A stretch of DNA of 64,000 nt from an uncultured Dysgonomonas sp. (GCF_934668725.1 NZ_CAKUOF010000018.1:1-64000); one strand, 5' to 3'; positions 41,988 to 51,723 are shown, numbered from the stretch's first letter. Notes: generated by a model not told the origin, from the sequence alone. Numbers and translations are program-made.

Positions 41988-43994
41988 CTACTTGTAAATT
42001 TTCATCACATAACCACCGCCCGAAGCCATTGGAATACTTAGTTTTCGGTCAGATGGTATGTCAATTACTTCTTTTTTATAATCATGTCCCGATCGGTCGG
42101 CATTCGCACCGTCTTTAAAGACCTCAGCCTTAAAGCTGCCTTCTCCCAGAAATGGCAAATCAACATCAAGTGTTCTTGCATCCCAGTTGGTAAGCGAACC
42201 TACATACCACACATCGTCTTTCTCTCGTGCAATAGTGATGTATTCACCTATTTTTCCATTCAAAGCTATAGTATTGTCCCATACTGTTGGCACATTGGCT
42301 ATGAACTCGGTACATTCTTTCTCACGCATATAATTGGACGGGTTATCGCATAGCATATTCAGAGGCGATTCGAATATAATATATTCCGCTAACTGACGGC
42401 AGCGTGTACCCTGACTCATCGGCTCACTGTTGACAGGGCGATAATTGCCTTTAGAAGCATTACGCATAGCCCCCTGAGTATAATCAAGAGGTCCGGCTAC
42501 CATTCTGATAAAAGGTATAGTAACATCGTATGTAACCTGATCTACGCTTTCGGGCGACCATTTCATTTGCTCCAATCCGTGAACACCTTCAAAATTGATA
42601 ACATTGGGGAATGTACGTTGCAATCCCGTCGGTTTATATGTGCCGTGATAATCGAGCATCATGTGGTATTTTGCGGCAATCTCGGCTGCCCGATAGTGGA
42701 AGTCTACCATTGGCTGATCGTCCCTGTCCATAAAGTCAACCTTAAAGCCTTTGATACCCATTTCCGAATAATGTTTGCAGATACCTTCGATGTCTTTATT
42801 AAAAGCATAATATCCTGCCCATAGGATAAGTCCTACGTTCTTTTTATTGGCATAATCAACCAGCTCTTTTAGATCTATTTCGGGAACTACCTGAAATAAG
42901 TCGGCTTGCAGATTTACTGCCCAACCTTCGTCCAATATTACATATTCGATACCATGTTGCGAAGCAAAATCAATATAATATTTATACGTTTCATTATTGA
43001 TACCCGAACGGAAATCAACATCGTACAGATTCCAGTCATTCCACCAATCCCAAGCCACTTTTCCGGGTTTGATCCACGAAGCATCTGTCAGCTTATTGGG
43101 GGTAGCCAGCTTATATACCATATCATTGTCGGCGAGCTCCCGGTCATTCTCCGAAACTATAATGATGCGCCAAGGAAAATTAGTTGCTCCGTTATATCGT
43201 GCAATATAAGGTTCTGCCGATTGTACTTCACCCTGTAGCATATTGTGACCACCTTGTTTTATATCCTTAGGATAAGGTGCAAATACCCCGCTTAAAGTAG
43301 TAGACCCATTACCATTATATAGATACATCCCCGGATAATTTGTCAGGTCAGATTCCGTAATACATACTTTCTTGCCGTTTACACCCTCTACTACCAAGGG
43401 CAGAAAAGCCAGACGTTTTTTGTCCCACTGAGATATATTTTTATGCTGGTACGTATTTTCGAACGAATTGTAAAATTGCTTCTCAATAGGTTCTTTTATG
43501 ATCTGTACATAAGGAATATACGCTTTCTGATCGGTCGGGAAATTGAAATTTACCTCTTCACTTTTTACTTCAAAAGGTTTTTTCAAGTTTGAAACGAAGC
43601 GATAGGCTATACCATCGTTGTATGCCCTGAATACAAGGCTGAATCCTTCTTTGAATCTAAGAATAAGCTCATTATAAGTATCTGCAATTTCTTTTCGTTT
43701 ATATACCGAAGCAGTTATTGTATCATTCAATGTCTTAGAAGATAAGCCTGCTAATCTGGGGTTGATTCCAAAAGACATCCCGTTGGTCAAAGACATTGAT
43801 ATAGGCGAGTTTGCTATCATTAGATCTCCATTGTGGGATACAGAATATTCTATCGTATTACCAACAGATATGTTTACTTTAAGCTCGTTATCAGGAGACT
43901 GTATCAAGAACTGCTTTTGAGCAGAAACAGATGTCCGGCAACAGATAATAGCCAGAATTAATAATAGAATGTACGATTTATTGGTATTTCGCAT
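41988..43994 (-). CDS. Glycoside hydrolase family 97, probable alpha-galactosidase
   Basis: This 668-residue secreted enzyme has a signal peptide (about 1-25), the N-terminal beta-sandwich of GH97 and a TIM barrel starting near AWDWWNDWNLYDVD (315-326). KGFKVDFMDRDDQ holds D420 and D423, one a likely nucleophile of the retaining (alpha-galactosidase) type. NFEGVHG holds E469, a likely acid/base. SusB-type inverting alpha-glucosidases lack this Asp. In a mannan locus, removal of alpha-1,6-galactose from galactomannan fits. It is transcribed apart from the main operon with GTGACAAAA repeats upstream. Subtype is inference. Confidence 0.9.
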   Translation of the reverse strand: MRNTNKSYILLLILAIICCRTSVSAQKQFLIQSPDNELKVNISVGNTIEYSVSHNGDLMIANSPISMSLTNGMSFGINPRLAGLSSKTLNDTITASVYKRKEIADTYNELILRFKEGFSLVFRAYNDGIAYRFVSNLKKPFEVKSEEVNFNFPTDQKAYIPYVQIIKEPIEKQFYNSFENTYQHKNISQWDKKRLAFLPLVVEGVNGKKVCITESDLTNYPGMYLYNGNGSTTLSGVFAPYPKDIKQGGHNMLQGEVQSAEPYIARYNGATNFPWRIIIVSENDRELADNDMVYKLATPNKLTDASWIKPGKVAWDWWNDWNLYDVDFRSGINNETYKYYIDFASQHGIEYVILDEGWAVNLQADLFQVVPEIDLKELVDYANKKNVGLILWAGYYAFNKDIEGICKHYSEMGIKGFKVDFMDRDDQPMVDFHYRAAEIAAKYHMMLDYHGTYKPTGLQRTFPNVINFEGVHGLEQMKWSPESVDQVTYDVTIPFIRMVAGPLDYTQGAMRNASKGNYRPVNSEPMSQGTRCRQLAEYIIFESPLNMLCDNPSNYMREKECTEFIANVPTVWDNTIALNGKIGEYITIAREKDDVWYVGSLTNWDARTLDVDLPFLGEGSFKAEVFKDGANADRSGHDYKKEVIDIPSDRKLSIPMASGGGYVMKIYK

Positions 43995-44033
43995 ATCGGT
44001 TTATATATATAAATAGTTTTACAGTAAAGTATC

Positions 44034-44166
44034 AAAGGTGACAACAGGGTTACAAAAAAGGTTACAAAAGTGACTGAATAATGTTATTTTTGTTTGTTTT
44101 TTAAGATGTTGTATTTTAATAGTTTAATTCAAAAAAAGGTGACAAAAGTGACAAAAGTGACACCTG
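44034..44166. repeat. GTGACAAAA repeat pair, copy 2
   Basis: AAGGTGACAAC, GGTTACAAAA and GTGACTG units at 44036-44074 are followed about 65 bases later by AAGGTGACAAAAGTGAC and a further AAAAGTGACACC (44136-44164). It lies upstream of the GH97 gene and downstream of the PUL operon end. Confidence 0.75.
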
Positions 44167-44253
44167 TTGTTTGTTTCAATTCTTTTTTACTTTTTTCTGT
44201 AACTTTTAGAATCAGACCTTTCTGTTTTAATAGATAAAATAACAAAAGAAATT

Positions 44254-44285
44254 GATATTCAGTAGAACTTGCTCTACTGAATATC
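44254..44285 (-). terminator. Terminator at the end of the mannan operon
   Basis: GATATTCAGTAGA pairs with TCTACTGAATATC around 6 bases. On the minus strand the hairpin overlaps the final stop codon and is followed by a T-rich tract. Confidence 0.85.
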
Positions 44286-45395
44286 TTTATTCATGAGTAT
44301 ATTTTCTAAAGATACAAATTTTTTAAAATCCTCAGATGCAGGATGCCCCTCAAAAGGTAAATAATAATGCTCAGGCTTTTCCCATGCGTTACGCCAAAAC
44401 AAAATCCAACTGATTTTATATTTATTGATAACAGGGTATACGATTTCTGTAAAGTAAGTAGAGTCGGGGATACCCTCCATCCCTGTTTCTCCGATCGTTG
44501 GAAGTTTTCCCGATTTGTTGGCATAATTAGTCACAATTTGGAGATTGCGATCCATACCGGCTTTATATTTTTCGATGTCCTCAGTTGTTTTTCCGGGTAC
44601 ATAAGAGTCATATGCAACAATATCCACATAGTTATCTCCGGGATAACGTTCCAGATACTCGGCTTCGTCTTTAGTCTCCGAAGGCGAATAAGCATAGAGC
44701 AAATTATGCACATTGCGTTTGTCTCTCAGATATTCCACAGTCATAACCCATAGCTGCTTATATTCTTCGGGTGTACATTGTTTACTTCCCCACCAAAACC
44801 AGTCTCCTGTATGTTCGTGATACATGCGGAAAACTACGGGAATAAGTACACCGTTATCATCTTTCAGGTCTAGAAAGAAGTCTGCAACACGGTCAAGCCA
44901 TTTTATATATTGGTCGTGATTGATACCTCCTGCGAGGATGGTTTTTACAACCGTATCCTGTGCACAATCCCAAGCGGTATTTCCTGTTATCATATTATCA
45001 CCATGCCAGCTGAATGTATTGACAGAACCCATGCGATGAATATCTTGTACATACCTCTTCATATCAGAGAAATAAATGGAATCCAGATTAAACTCTGCAC
45101 CTATCTCAAGGTGTCCCAGTTCCCATCCGAACACGGCGGGATAATCTCCCGTTACATCTTTCACGTCCGATCTGCCCGCTTCCTTATACCAACTATGCCC
45201 ATAAGCTAAGTCGTCCTGATGCCCCAGCATAATGCCTTTGTCAAGCCGTTCAAACAAGGTATTATAAAGTCTTAGGGTTTCAGCCGTCGCATTTTTGTCT
45301 ATAGGCTGTTTGGTGTGAATTTCCTCTACTGCTTTCTGCTTACAAGCAAAAAGGCTCGAAAGTGCTATTGTTACCAGAATTAATTTCTTTTTCAT
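44274..45395 (-). CDS. GH26 beta-mannanase lipoprotein (1)
   Basis: This 373-residue GH26 enzyme has a lipobox cysteine at C18 (SSLFAC), so it is membrane-anchored. The acid/base is E194 in MYHEHTGDWFWWG and the nucleophile E303 in TIGETGMEG. GH26 enzymes of this type cut beta-1,4-mannan to mannobiose. I use the ATG at 45395; a frame from a start at 45455 would add 20 residues and hide the signal peptide. Last gene of the operon. A leader repeat (45432-45453) lies upstream. Confidence 0.94.
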   Translation of the reverse strand: MKKKLILVTIALSSLFACKQKAVEEIHTKQPIDKNATAETLRLYNTLFERLDKGIMLGHQDDLAYGHSWYKEAGRSDVKDVTGDYPAVFGWELGHLEIGAEFNLDSIYFSDMKRYVQDIHRMGSVNTFSWHGDNMITGNTAWDCAQDTVVKTILAGGINHDQYIKWLDRVADFFLDLKDDNGVLIPVVFRMYHEHTGDWFWWGSKQCTPEEYKQLWVMTVEYLRDKRNVHNLLYAYSPSETKDEAEYLERYPGDNYVDIVAYDSYVPGKTTEDIEKYKAGMDRNLQIVTNYANKSGKLPTIGETGMEGIPDSTYFTEIVYPVINKYKISWILFWRNAWEKPEHYYLPFEGHPASEDFKKFVSLENILMNKDIQ

Positions 45396-45431
45396 ATTTT
45401 GTTTCATTTTTTCATATTTTGCGGAGAACGC

Positions 45432-45453
45432 TTGTAGGGATGGGGTTCTACTC
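45432..45453 (-). repeat. Leader repeat, diverged copy upstream of GH26 (1)
   Basis: On the minus strand AGAACCCCATCCCTACA resembles the AGAATATGCCCCTACA element. It lies 37 bases before the start of the downstream gene, in the same orientation as the gene. Confidence 0.5.
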
Positions 45454-45466
45454 ACCCTTTAATTTC

Positions 45467-46651
45467 TTATTGCTTGATGACGGGCAGGGCAGAGCCACTG
45501 CCTCTAATTACCCCACTGTCTTGTAACTTATAACTGCTTTTGTACATATCAGGTAGATCTGATTGGAATAGAATATTCTTATCTTCCGAAAAACGGATGA
45601 AATCCTGAGCCGCAGAATGTCCCACTGTCGGTGTATAATAATGCGTTGGTAAATCGCTTGCATTTCGCCATACCATTACATACGCAACCTTTGTACTCTG
45701 TAAAACGGATAGCAACACCTGGGTGTACCAAAGCGGATTGCTTACCCCCTCTAATCCTGTTTCGGTTAAAGCTGCAATCTTATTCTTTTTAGTGGCAATA
45801 TCCGAAACGATCTTTAATTTTTGTGCTGCGAGTTGAGGATCATTTGCACCATCAGGTCTGAAGTCCCAATAATTGTCCATTCCGATAATATCCACATATT
45901 TATCTCCCGGATAATACTCCATAAATTCTTCTTCAGTAAAGAATTTACAATCAGGAGAGAAAGCATAAAGCAGATTATGTACCTCCATGTTATCCCTGAG
46001 GTAGGTAACGGTAAATTGCCAAAGTGCAATAAATTCATCTTTCGAACAATGTCCCTTTCCCCACCAGAACCAATCGCCGTCGAATTCATGGAAAGGGCGA
46101 AAAATAATAGGAATAAGTTCGCCATTATCTCCTTTACAATCATTTATGACTTTGGCTATAGATTCCAGATATTGTTTATATTTCGCGTGAAGCTTTCCTT
46201 CGGGAAGAATATCTTTTACCGATTCCACAGGATTCTTCTCCCAATAGAAACTACCATCATTAGCAGGATTTTTGCTATGCCACGAAAAGGTTATAATTCC
46301 ACCTTGGCGGTAAACTTCTTTAGTTGCTTTGACCAACCGGTTCTTTATGTTTTCGAATTTTACAGGATCACTTTCTGTAGCAGCTTCAAAATCAAAACCA
46401 ATCAATGCCGGATGTTGCCCGCAAAGGTCTTTCACATCGCTTCTGTTACTGTCGCCTACCCACGATCGACCGTATAAGGTAGCGTCCTGTTGTCCGAAAA
46501 TAACCCGATCCGATTGTTCTATTTTTTTCAGATTATAAAACAAGGCTTTGGTCTCGGCTGTCGCCACTGGGTCGACTAAGAGAAAGTCGGAAGCATATGC
46601 AACAGAGAGCCACAAGAAGCAAAAAGTAAAAGCGATTGTTTTGTGCATCAT
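45467..46651 (-). CDS. GH26 beta-mannanase, secreted (2)
   Basis: This 394-residue GH26 enzyme has a signal peptide (about 1-20, VAYA cut site) and no lipobox, so it should be periplasmic. Acid/base E189 in FRPFHEFDGDWFWWG and nucleophile E297 in LTETGLEG are both present. It looks like a paralogue of the neighbouring GH26: same length of catalytic domain and same spacing of motifs. The pair may act as endo-enzyme and mannobiohydrolase in different compartments. It resembles the GH26 of the Bacteroides fragilis mannan cluster, by recall. Confidence 0.94.
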   Translation of the reverse strand: MMHKTIAFTFCFLWLSVAYASDFLLVDPVATAETKALFYNLKKIEQSDRVIFGQQDATLYGRSWVGDSNRSDVKDLCGQHPALIGFDFEAATESDPVKFENIKNRLVKATKEVYRQGGIITFSWHSKNPANDGSFYWEKNPVESVKDILPEGKLHAKYKQYLESIAKVINDCKGDNGELIPIIFRPFHEFDGDWFWWGKGHCSKDEFIALWQFTVTYLRDNMEVHNLLYAFSPDCKFFTEEEFMEYYPGDKYVDIIGMDNYWDFRPDGANDPQLAAQKLKIVSDIATKKNKIAALTETGLEGVSNPLWYTQVLLSVLQSTKVAYVMVWRNASDLPTHYYTPTVGHSAAQDFIRFSEDKNILFQSDLPDMYKSSYKLQDSGVIRGSGSALPVIKQ

Positions 46652-46687
46652 AAGATTAAAGGGTATAGGATGTTTAAAGAGAAATGC

Positions 46688-46703
46688 TGTAGGGGCATAT
46701 TCT
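46688..46703 (-). repeat. Leader repeat AGAATATGCCCCTACA, minus-strand copy
   Basis: The sequence is identical over 16 bases to 35599-35614 and lies 37 bases before the start of GH26 (2), in the same orientation relative to the gene. Confidence 0.72.
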
Positions 46704-46734
46704 GATTCTGTTTTTTGACAGATCTGACATATCC

Positions 46735-49053
46735 TTACAAAACCGTGATAACCGTCTTTTCTTTAATATTATTGGATGATGAACCTACTTGCAGCTCAAA
46801 ATCTCCGGCTTCGATTACTCTTTCACTTTTCAGATTGTAGAAAGCCAGATCATCCAATGTCAACTTGAATGTTACGGTTTTAGACTCACCTGCTTTAAGA
46901 GATACTTTTTCGAATCGACGCAATCTTTTCACATCAGGAACAAGGCTTGCAAATAAATCGCTCGAATAAAGTTGAATTACTTCTTTACCTTCTACATTTC
47001 CTGTGTTCTTTACATCTACCGAAACAATAATTTCCTCTTTCGGATTATTGGGAAAAGACGTTTTGTTTATTTTCAGGTTCGAGATATCGAATGTCGTATA
47101 ACTCAATCCAAAACCGAAGTGATATTCGGGGTTGAAGTCTCCTTCGTAATTGTAAACACCTTCGCTTCTCTTTTGCTCTTCCGAATGTTTATGATAATAA
47201 GGCACCAATGAGTTAGGGAATGCAGGGTATGTATAAGGTAATTTTCCCGAAGGATTTACTTTGCCAACCAATACATCCGCCAAAGCATCCGCCCCAAAAA
47301 TTCCGGGAAGATAGGTTTGAACGATAGCATCTACCTGAGAAGATATTTTAGAGATCACACGAGGTCTTCCTTCACTCAAAACAAGAATTACTTTTTTGCC
47401 TGTTTTGAGGAACTCTTTAGCCAGTTCTGTTTGAAGATCATTCAAATACAAGTCATCCAAATCTCCCGGTTTTTCGCAATACGAATTTTCACCCGAGCAT
47501 AAGATAATATAATCTGCATTTTTAGCAGCCTCAATAGCTTCATCAAAACGGTCTTTATGTTCCGTAGCATATTCGGTTGCCGCTGTATAGCTTACACCCG
47601 GTACATAAGAAACATTTTCTTTGCCATACGTATGGGTAATAGCGTCCAGCAGGTTATTATATTCACTTGCGAATTCATCAATTTTTTCACCTTGCCAGGA
47701 GAATGTCCATCCTCCGTTTAGCGATCTTTTGCTGACAGCATTAGGACCCGATACCAATATTTTAGCACCTTTCTGGAGAGGAAGTATATTATTGTCATTT
47801 TTCAGCAGCGTAATAGCATCTGCCGCCGCATCATACGATGCCTGTTGAAATTCTTTAGATCCGAATTGAGGATAGTCTTTGCGATATGTATTAGGTGTAT
47901 TGAACAAGTCGAGTTGCATTTTCAATAATACGACCCTTCGTGCAGCATCGTCGATGCGTGACATGGGCACTTGTCCTTCGTTTACCAACTCCGTCAATAG
48001 AGTGCAGAATTCTTTGTAATCGTAAGGAATCATCGACATATCGACTCCTGCATTTATACTCACCTTAATAGCCTCTTTGATGTTCGGAACCATGCGGTCA
48101 CGCGAGTATAATTTGTTGATGTCTTCCCAATCGGTAACGATCATTCCGTCAAAACCTAATTCATTACGCAGCAGTTTTGTCAAAAGGTCGTAACTGGCAT
48201 GTACGGGTTCTCCGTTGATAATACCCGAATTAATCATTACCGTATGCACTCCTGCATCAATAGCAGCTTTGAAAGCAGGTACATGGTATTCCATTAAAGC
48301 CGATTGAGGTATATAAGCAGGTGTGCGGTCTTTACCGCTGATTGGAGCAGAGTAACCGATAAAATGTTTCATGCAAGCAGCCAATTTATTGGGATTGCCT
48401 ACGTTATTATCATCGCCCTCATACCCTTTGATTAGTTGATACCCGAATACCGACCCGATATAAGGATCTTCGCCGAATCCCTCATATTGACGAGGAAAAC
48501 GTGGATCGATTCCCAGATCGAGTACTGGTGAAAAATTCCAAGGAACGTTACTCGCACGGGTTTCATAGGCTGTGATCTCTCCCATTTTCTTAGCATGGGC
48601 AGGATTCCATGTGGCAGCTAATGCAATCTCCTGCGGAAACATAGTTGATCCTGCTGTATAAGTTGCCCCGTGAATTTGATCGAGTCCGTATATTACGGGA
48701 ACTTTGGTGCGTGTTTCATTCAATGCTACGTCCTGAATCTGGCTGATAACATTTGTCCACCATTCAGCAGTGCGTGCACGTGTATTGGGCGAATTCAAAA
48801 GAGATCCTACGTGGTAGTTGACTATTACATCCCGCAGTTTATCCATATCGAGTTGTAAAGTACTGGTTGGAGGTGTATCCTCACCTTTGCAGACTGCATC
48901 TATACTTACCTGAGCCATTTGACCGATTTTTTCGGCCAGTGCCATTTTAGAGACTATCTCGATAGCTTGTTTGTTCATATCGTTGTTGGTTTGAGCTTGT
49001 CCGCTCGATGCAATGCCGAGAGTTGCTGCCATTAATAATACCGTTTTTTTCAT
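46735..49053 (-). CDS. GH3 beta-glucosidase or beta-mannosidase-like enzyme
   Basis: This 772-residue secreted GH3 enzyme has a signal peptide ending near SSGQA (about 1-21), the (beta/alpha)8 domain, KHF at 229-231, nucleophile D308 in GMIVTDWE, the second alpha/beta domain and a C-terminal fibronectin-III-like domain (from about 680). GH3 removes terminal beta-glucose or similar residues, so here it would trim glucosyl units from glucomannan oligosaccharides. The longer frame from 49200 overlaps the epimerase gene; the ATG at 49053 gives the signal peptide and an 18-base gap. Confidence 0.94.
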   Translation of the reverse strand: MKKTVLLMAATLGIASSGQAQTNNDMNKQAIEIVSKMALAEKIGQMAQVSIDAVCKGEDTPPTSTLQLDMDKLRDVIVNYHVGSLLNSPNTRARTAEWWTNVISQIQDVALNETRTKVPVIYGLDQIHGATYTAGSTMFPQEIALAATWNPAHAKKMGEITAYETRASNVPWNFSPVLDLGIDPRFPRQYEGFGEDPYIGSVFGYQLIKGYEGDDNNVGNPNKLAACMKHFIGYSAPISGKDRTPAYIPQSALMEYHVPAFKAAIDAGVHTVMINSGIINGEPVHASYDLLTKLLRNELGFDGMIVTDWEDINKLYSRDRMVPNIKEAIKVSINAGVDMSMIPYDYKEFCTLLTELVNEGQVPMSRIDDAARRVVLLKMQLDLFNTPNTYRKDYPQFGSKEFQQASYDAAADAITLLKNDNNILPLQKGAKILVSGPNAVSKRSLNGGWTFSWQGEKIDEFASEYNNLLDAITHTYGKENVSYVPGVSYTAATEYATEHKDRFDEAIEAAKNADYIILCSGENSYCEKPGDLDDLYLNDLQTELAKEFLKTGKKVILVLSEGRPRVISKISSQVDAIVQTYLPGIFGADALADVLVGKVNPSGKLPYTYPAFPNSLVPYYHKHSEEQKRSEGVYNYEGDFNPEYHFGFGLSYTTFDISNLKINKTSFPNNPKEEIIVSVDVKNTGNVEGKEVIQLYSSDLFASLVPDVKRLRRFEKVSLKAGESKTVTFKLTLDDLAFYNLKSERVIEAGDFELQVGSSSNNIKEKTVITVL

Positions 49054-49070
49054 GTTGATATATAAGATGT

Positions 49071-50240
49071 TTAATAAAAAGGCTGGAAAGATTCGATCAT
49101 TTCCATGCACATACGTCCGTTGTGATAAGGACATTTCCAGAACCCTGCCTTGTCGTCTCGTGTATTGATACTGCCATCCGCAAGTCTGCTCCAATACCAT
49201 TCACCATTGCTTTTGTCTACAATAGATTGCTGTATATATGCCCAGACTTGTTCGGCTTTTTCTTTATAATTGGTATTGTCCGAAATTTTGTAAGCATATA
49301 TATAACCTACTACAGCTTCGGCTTGAACCCACCAATGACGCTCTAAGTCTGTATGATTACCGTCTTTTTCGTAAATCATACTGCCATCGGTTTGTAAGCC
49401 TTCGCTTGCTGCATCGGCTATTTTAAGAGATAGTGTTTTTATTTTCTCGGTTAATTGTTTATCTCCCAAAACTTCGGCTGCTTCATATAAAAGCCAAGCC
49501 GCTTCAATATCGTGACCGTATGATATGGCAGTCGATTTTACATTCCATTCTTCGTCAAAAAACAAGTTGAGGTGATTTGTTTCCGAATCTACTATCTTAT
49601 CGGTAAAGATGTGAATAAGCTTACGTTGAGCATCTTTGAGTTGCTCATCGTCCCAAATACGGCAAAGGTTGGTGTATGGTTCTAATACATGCAAATGGGT
49701 ATTCATTGTCTTCTTTTCATTTGCATCCTTATCACTCAAACGTACATCTTCGATAGGTTGCCAATCGTGGGTGTAGGCTTCAAGATAGCCGCCTAGATTA
49801 GGATCAAAGCATTTCTCCAGTAAAAAGAAAAACTCTTTAGCCATTGCCAAAGCTTCGGGATTTGCGGTGGCTCTGTAAAATTCCGAAAATCCGTATAAAG
49901 CGAATCCTTGTGCATAGGTTTGCTTTTTGGTATTAACCGCCTTCCCCAGATAATCGAGCTCCCAATACACACCTCCGTGAGTTTTATCAATGAAATAATC
50001 TTTGATATAATGAAACGCACGTTCGGCTATTTTTAAATACTCTTCTTTTTTCAGGATGCGATAAGCTGCCGAGAATGTCCATAAAATACGGGCATTGAGA
50101 ACAGCACCTTTATTGGCTTTGGGATGAAGTATTTCGTTGCCGTCTATACGACCATAGAAACCTCCATGTTCATTGTCCTGCATCTTTTCGATCCAAAAAG
50201 GCAGGATATTATCTGTTAGTTCTTTCTTAAATTCATTCAT
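49071..50240 (-). CDS. AGE family epimerase, probable mannobiose 2-epimerase
   Basis: This 389-residue alpha/alpha-barrel enzyme belongs to the N-acylglucosamine 2-epimerase/cellobiose 2-epimerase family. Conserved elements are the start FKKELTDNILPFWIEKMQD, THLHVLEPYTNL, GHDIEAAWLLYEAAE and LERHWWVQAEAVVGY with the active-site histidines. Cellobiose 2-epimerases also turn mannobiose into 4-O-beta-mannosyl-glucose. Because GH130 and a symporter lie directly upstream, mannobiose is the likely substrate, as in the Bacteroides fragilis BF0771-BF0774 pathway. Its ATG overlaps the symporter stop (ATGA), so translation is coupled. No signal peptide is seen: cytoplasmic. Confidence 0.93.
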   Translation of the reverse strand: MNEFKKELTDNILPFWIEKMQDNEHGGFYGRIDGNEILHPKANKGAVLNARILWTFSAAYRILKKEEYLKIAERAFHYIKDYFIDKTHGGVYWELDYLGKAVNTKKQTYAQGFALYGFSEFYRATANPEALAMAKEFFFLLEKCFDPNLGGYLEAYTHDWQPIEDVRLSDKDANEKKTMNTHLHVLEPYTNLCRIWDDEQLKDAQRKLIHIFTDKIVDSETNHLNLFFDEEWNVKSTAISYGHDIEAAWLLYEAAEVLGDKQLTEKIKTLSLKIADAASEGLQTDGSMIYEKDGNHTDLERHWWVQAEAVVGYIYAYKISDNTNYKEKAEQVWAYIQQSIVDKSNGEWYWSRLADGSINTRDDKAGFWKCPYHNGRMCMEMIESFQPFY

Positions 50241-51634
50241 CTTTGATCCTTTCTCTTATTTGCCAAATCAGTTGTAATTTCTTGTAACTTTTGTTCTGTT
50301 AATGGGTACAAACTGATAAATACGACTGATAAAACAGTCCCTATTGCAGGCAAAAAGCTCAGCATCATACGTATTCCGTCCTGAGCTTCGACCGTTTGTT
50401 CTACATTTGCCTGAAAGCCGAAGTAAGCCAACAACCATCCTGTAAGTGCCCCGCCTATCGACCATCCGAATTTTTGAGACATTGAAGACGAAGAGAATAT
50501 CAAACCCGTAGCCCTGCGTCCAGTTTTCCATTCCGAATAATCGGCTATATCGGCATACATCGACCAAAGCAGAGGAAATATGCTTCCTGCACATGCACTG
50601 ATAAGTACTTGTAGAATAAGCATCAGAAGGATATTATCTTTACCCACAAAATAAAAAGCAATGCTGAAAACGGTTGCAAACAGCATGGCAAACAAATAGG
50701 TTTTCTTCTTTCCTATGCGGTTCGAAACAGGGGTAACAAAAAGAATTCCCAAGATATTAGCCCCTTGCCCCAATACTAAATAGATAGTTGTCAGCGAGAG
50801 AGCCGAACCAATGATTCCCAAATCGAAAGTATCGGGAGCAATTGCATAATATTTGAAGTAATAAACGGCTGCTCCGTCACGAATCGAGTTGAATATCAGA
50901 GCAGCTATACCGGCTCCCAGTAATATCCACCAAGGCTTGTTGACAAGTAAATCGTTTACATCTTCTTTCAAAGAATTACCTGTTTCTTTAATCGGGCGGA
51001 TACGTTCTTTTGTCCACGAAAAAGTACATAAAAAGAAAATGACGGCAATAACGGCAAATACAATAGCAGTCATAGACCATCCGAAAGTCAGGTTGGCTCC
51101 TTCGCCGCTTCCTCCGAATAATTTCACCAAAGGTTCTATCAGTATCAAAGCCAATATACTGCCTAAGAATGCAAATATCATACGGTATGATGACAAGGCG
51201 GTTCTTTCTTTAGGGTCGGACGACATCACGCCCAGCAACGATGCGTAAGGTACATTGATTAAGGAGTATACCATCATCATCAGCGAATAGGTGATATAGG
51301 CATATACTATTTTTCCTGTTGGCGAAAAATCGGGAGTGGTAAAGGTTAATACGCCCAGTACACCGAAGGGAACGGCTACCCATAACAGGTAGGGACGAAA
51401 TTTACCCCATTTTGACTCTGTTCGGTCGCTGACAACACCTACAATGGGATCGAAAAGTGAATCCCATATACGTGTCACCAAAAACATGGTACCCACTACG
51501 GCTGCCTCTATGCCGAATATATCTGTATAGAAAAACATGAGATACATGCCGAACAGCTTCCAGAACATAGACGATGCTGCATCGCCCAGACCGTATCCGA
51601 CTTTTTCTTTTAATGTGACTTTTTCTGTGTTCAT
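50237..51634 (-). CDS. GPH/MFS sugar-cation symporter, probable mannobiose transporter
   Basis: This 465-residue transporter has twelve predicted helices and belongs to the glycoside-pentoside-hexuronide:cation (MelB-like) group. KVGYGLGDAASSMFWKLFGMYLMFFYTD and GVVSDRTESKWGKFRPYLL are diagnostic. It should import beta-mannobiose from the periplasm. The gene is coupled to the epimerase by an ATGA overlap. In its leader a REP-like repeat (51664-51681) and TTTGTAGG...CCTACAAA arms can form a long hairpin. Confidence 0.94.
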   Translation of the reverse strand: MNTEKVTLKEKVGYGLGDAASSMFWKLFGMYLMFFYTDIFGIEAAVVGTMFLVTRIWDSLFDPIVGVVSDRTESKWGKFRPYLLWVAVPFGVLGVLTFTTPDFSPTGKIVYAYITYSLMMMVYSLINVPYASLLGVMSSDPKERTALSSYRMIFAFLGSILALILIEPLVKLFGGSGEGANLTFGWSMTAIVFAVIAVIFFLCTFSWTKERIRPIKETGNSLKEDVNDLLVNKPWWILLGAGIAALIFNSIRDGAAVYYFKYYAIAPDTFDLGIIGSALSLTTIYLVLGQGANILGILFVTPVSNRIGKKKTYLFAMLFATVFSIAFYFVGKDNILLMLILQVLISACAGSIFPLLWSMYADIADYSEWKTGRRATGLIFSSSSMSQKFGWSIGGALTGWLLAYFGFQANVEQTVEAQDGIRMMLSFLPAIGTVLSVVFISLYPLTEQKLQEITTDLANKRKDQR

Positions 51635-51663
51635 GAGTATTTATTTAATAATCAATTTGAGTT

Positions 51664-51723
51664 TGTAGGGGTAGAGTTCTGTTCTTTCGATTAACTTCGG
51701 ATAAGCGCGAGACTCATACCTAC
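51664..51723 (-). repeat. Leader repeat with inverted arms before the symporter
   Basis: On the minus strand AGAACTCTACCCCTACA resembles the 35599 element, and TTTGTAGG (51663-51670) is matched by CCTACAAA (51716-51723), so the whole gap may fold into one hairpin 30 bases before the start codon. Confidence 0.55.

Noticed and set aside
45821..46477. 218-residue open frame on the plus strand opposite the second GH26 gene
   Set aside because: The GH26 frame has clear catalytic motifs. The opposite frame has none and no neighbouring signals.
48670..48858. Small plus-strand frame opposite GH3
   Set aside because: Contained in GH3, no initiation context.
49054..49200. N-terminal extension of GH3 overlapping the epimerase gene
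   Set aside because: The ATG at 49053 begins a normal signal peptide; the extension would overlap the epimerase coding end in another frame.
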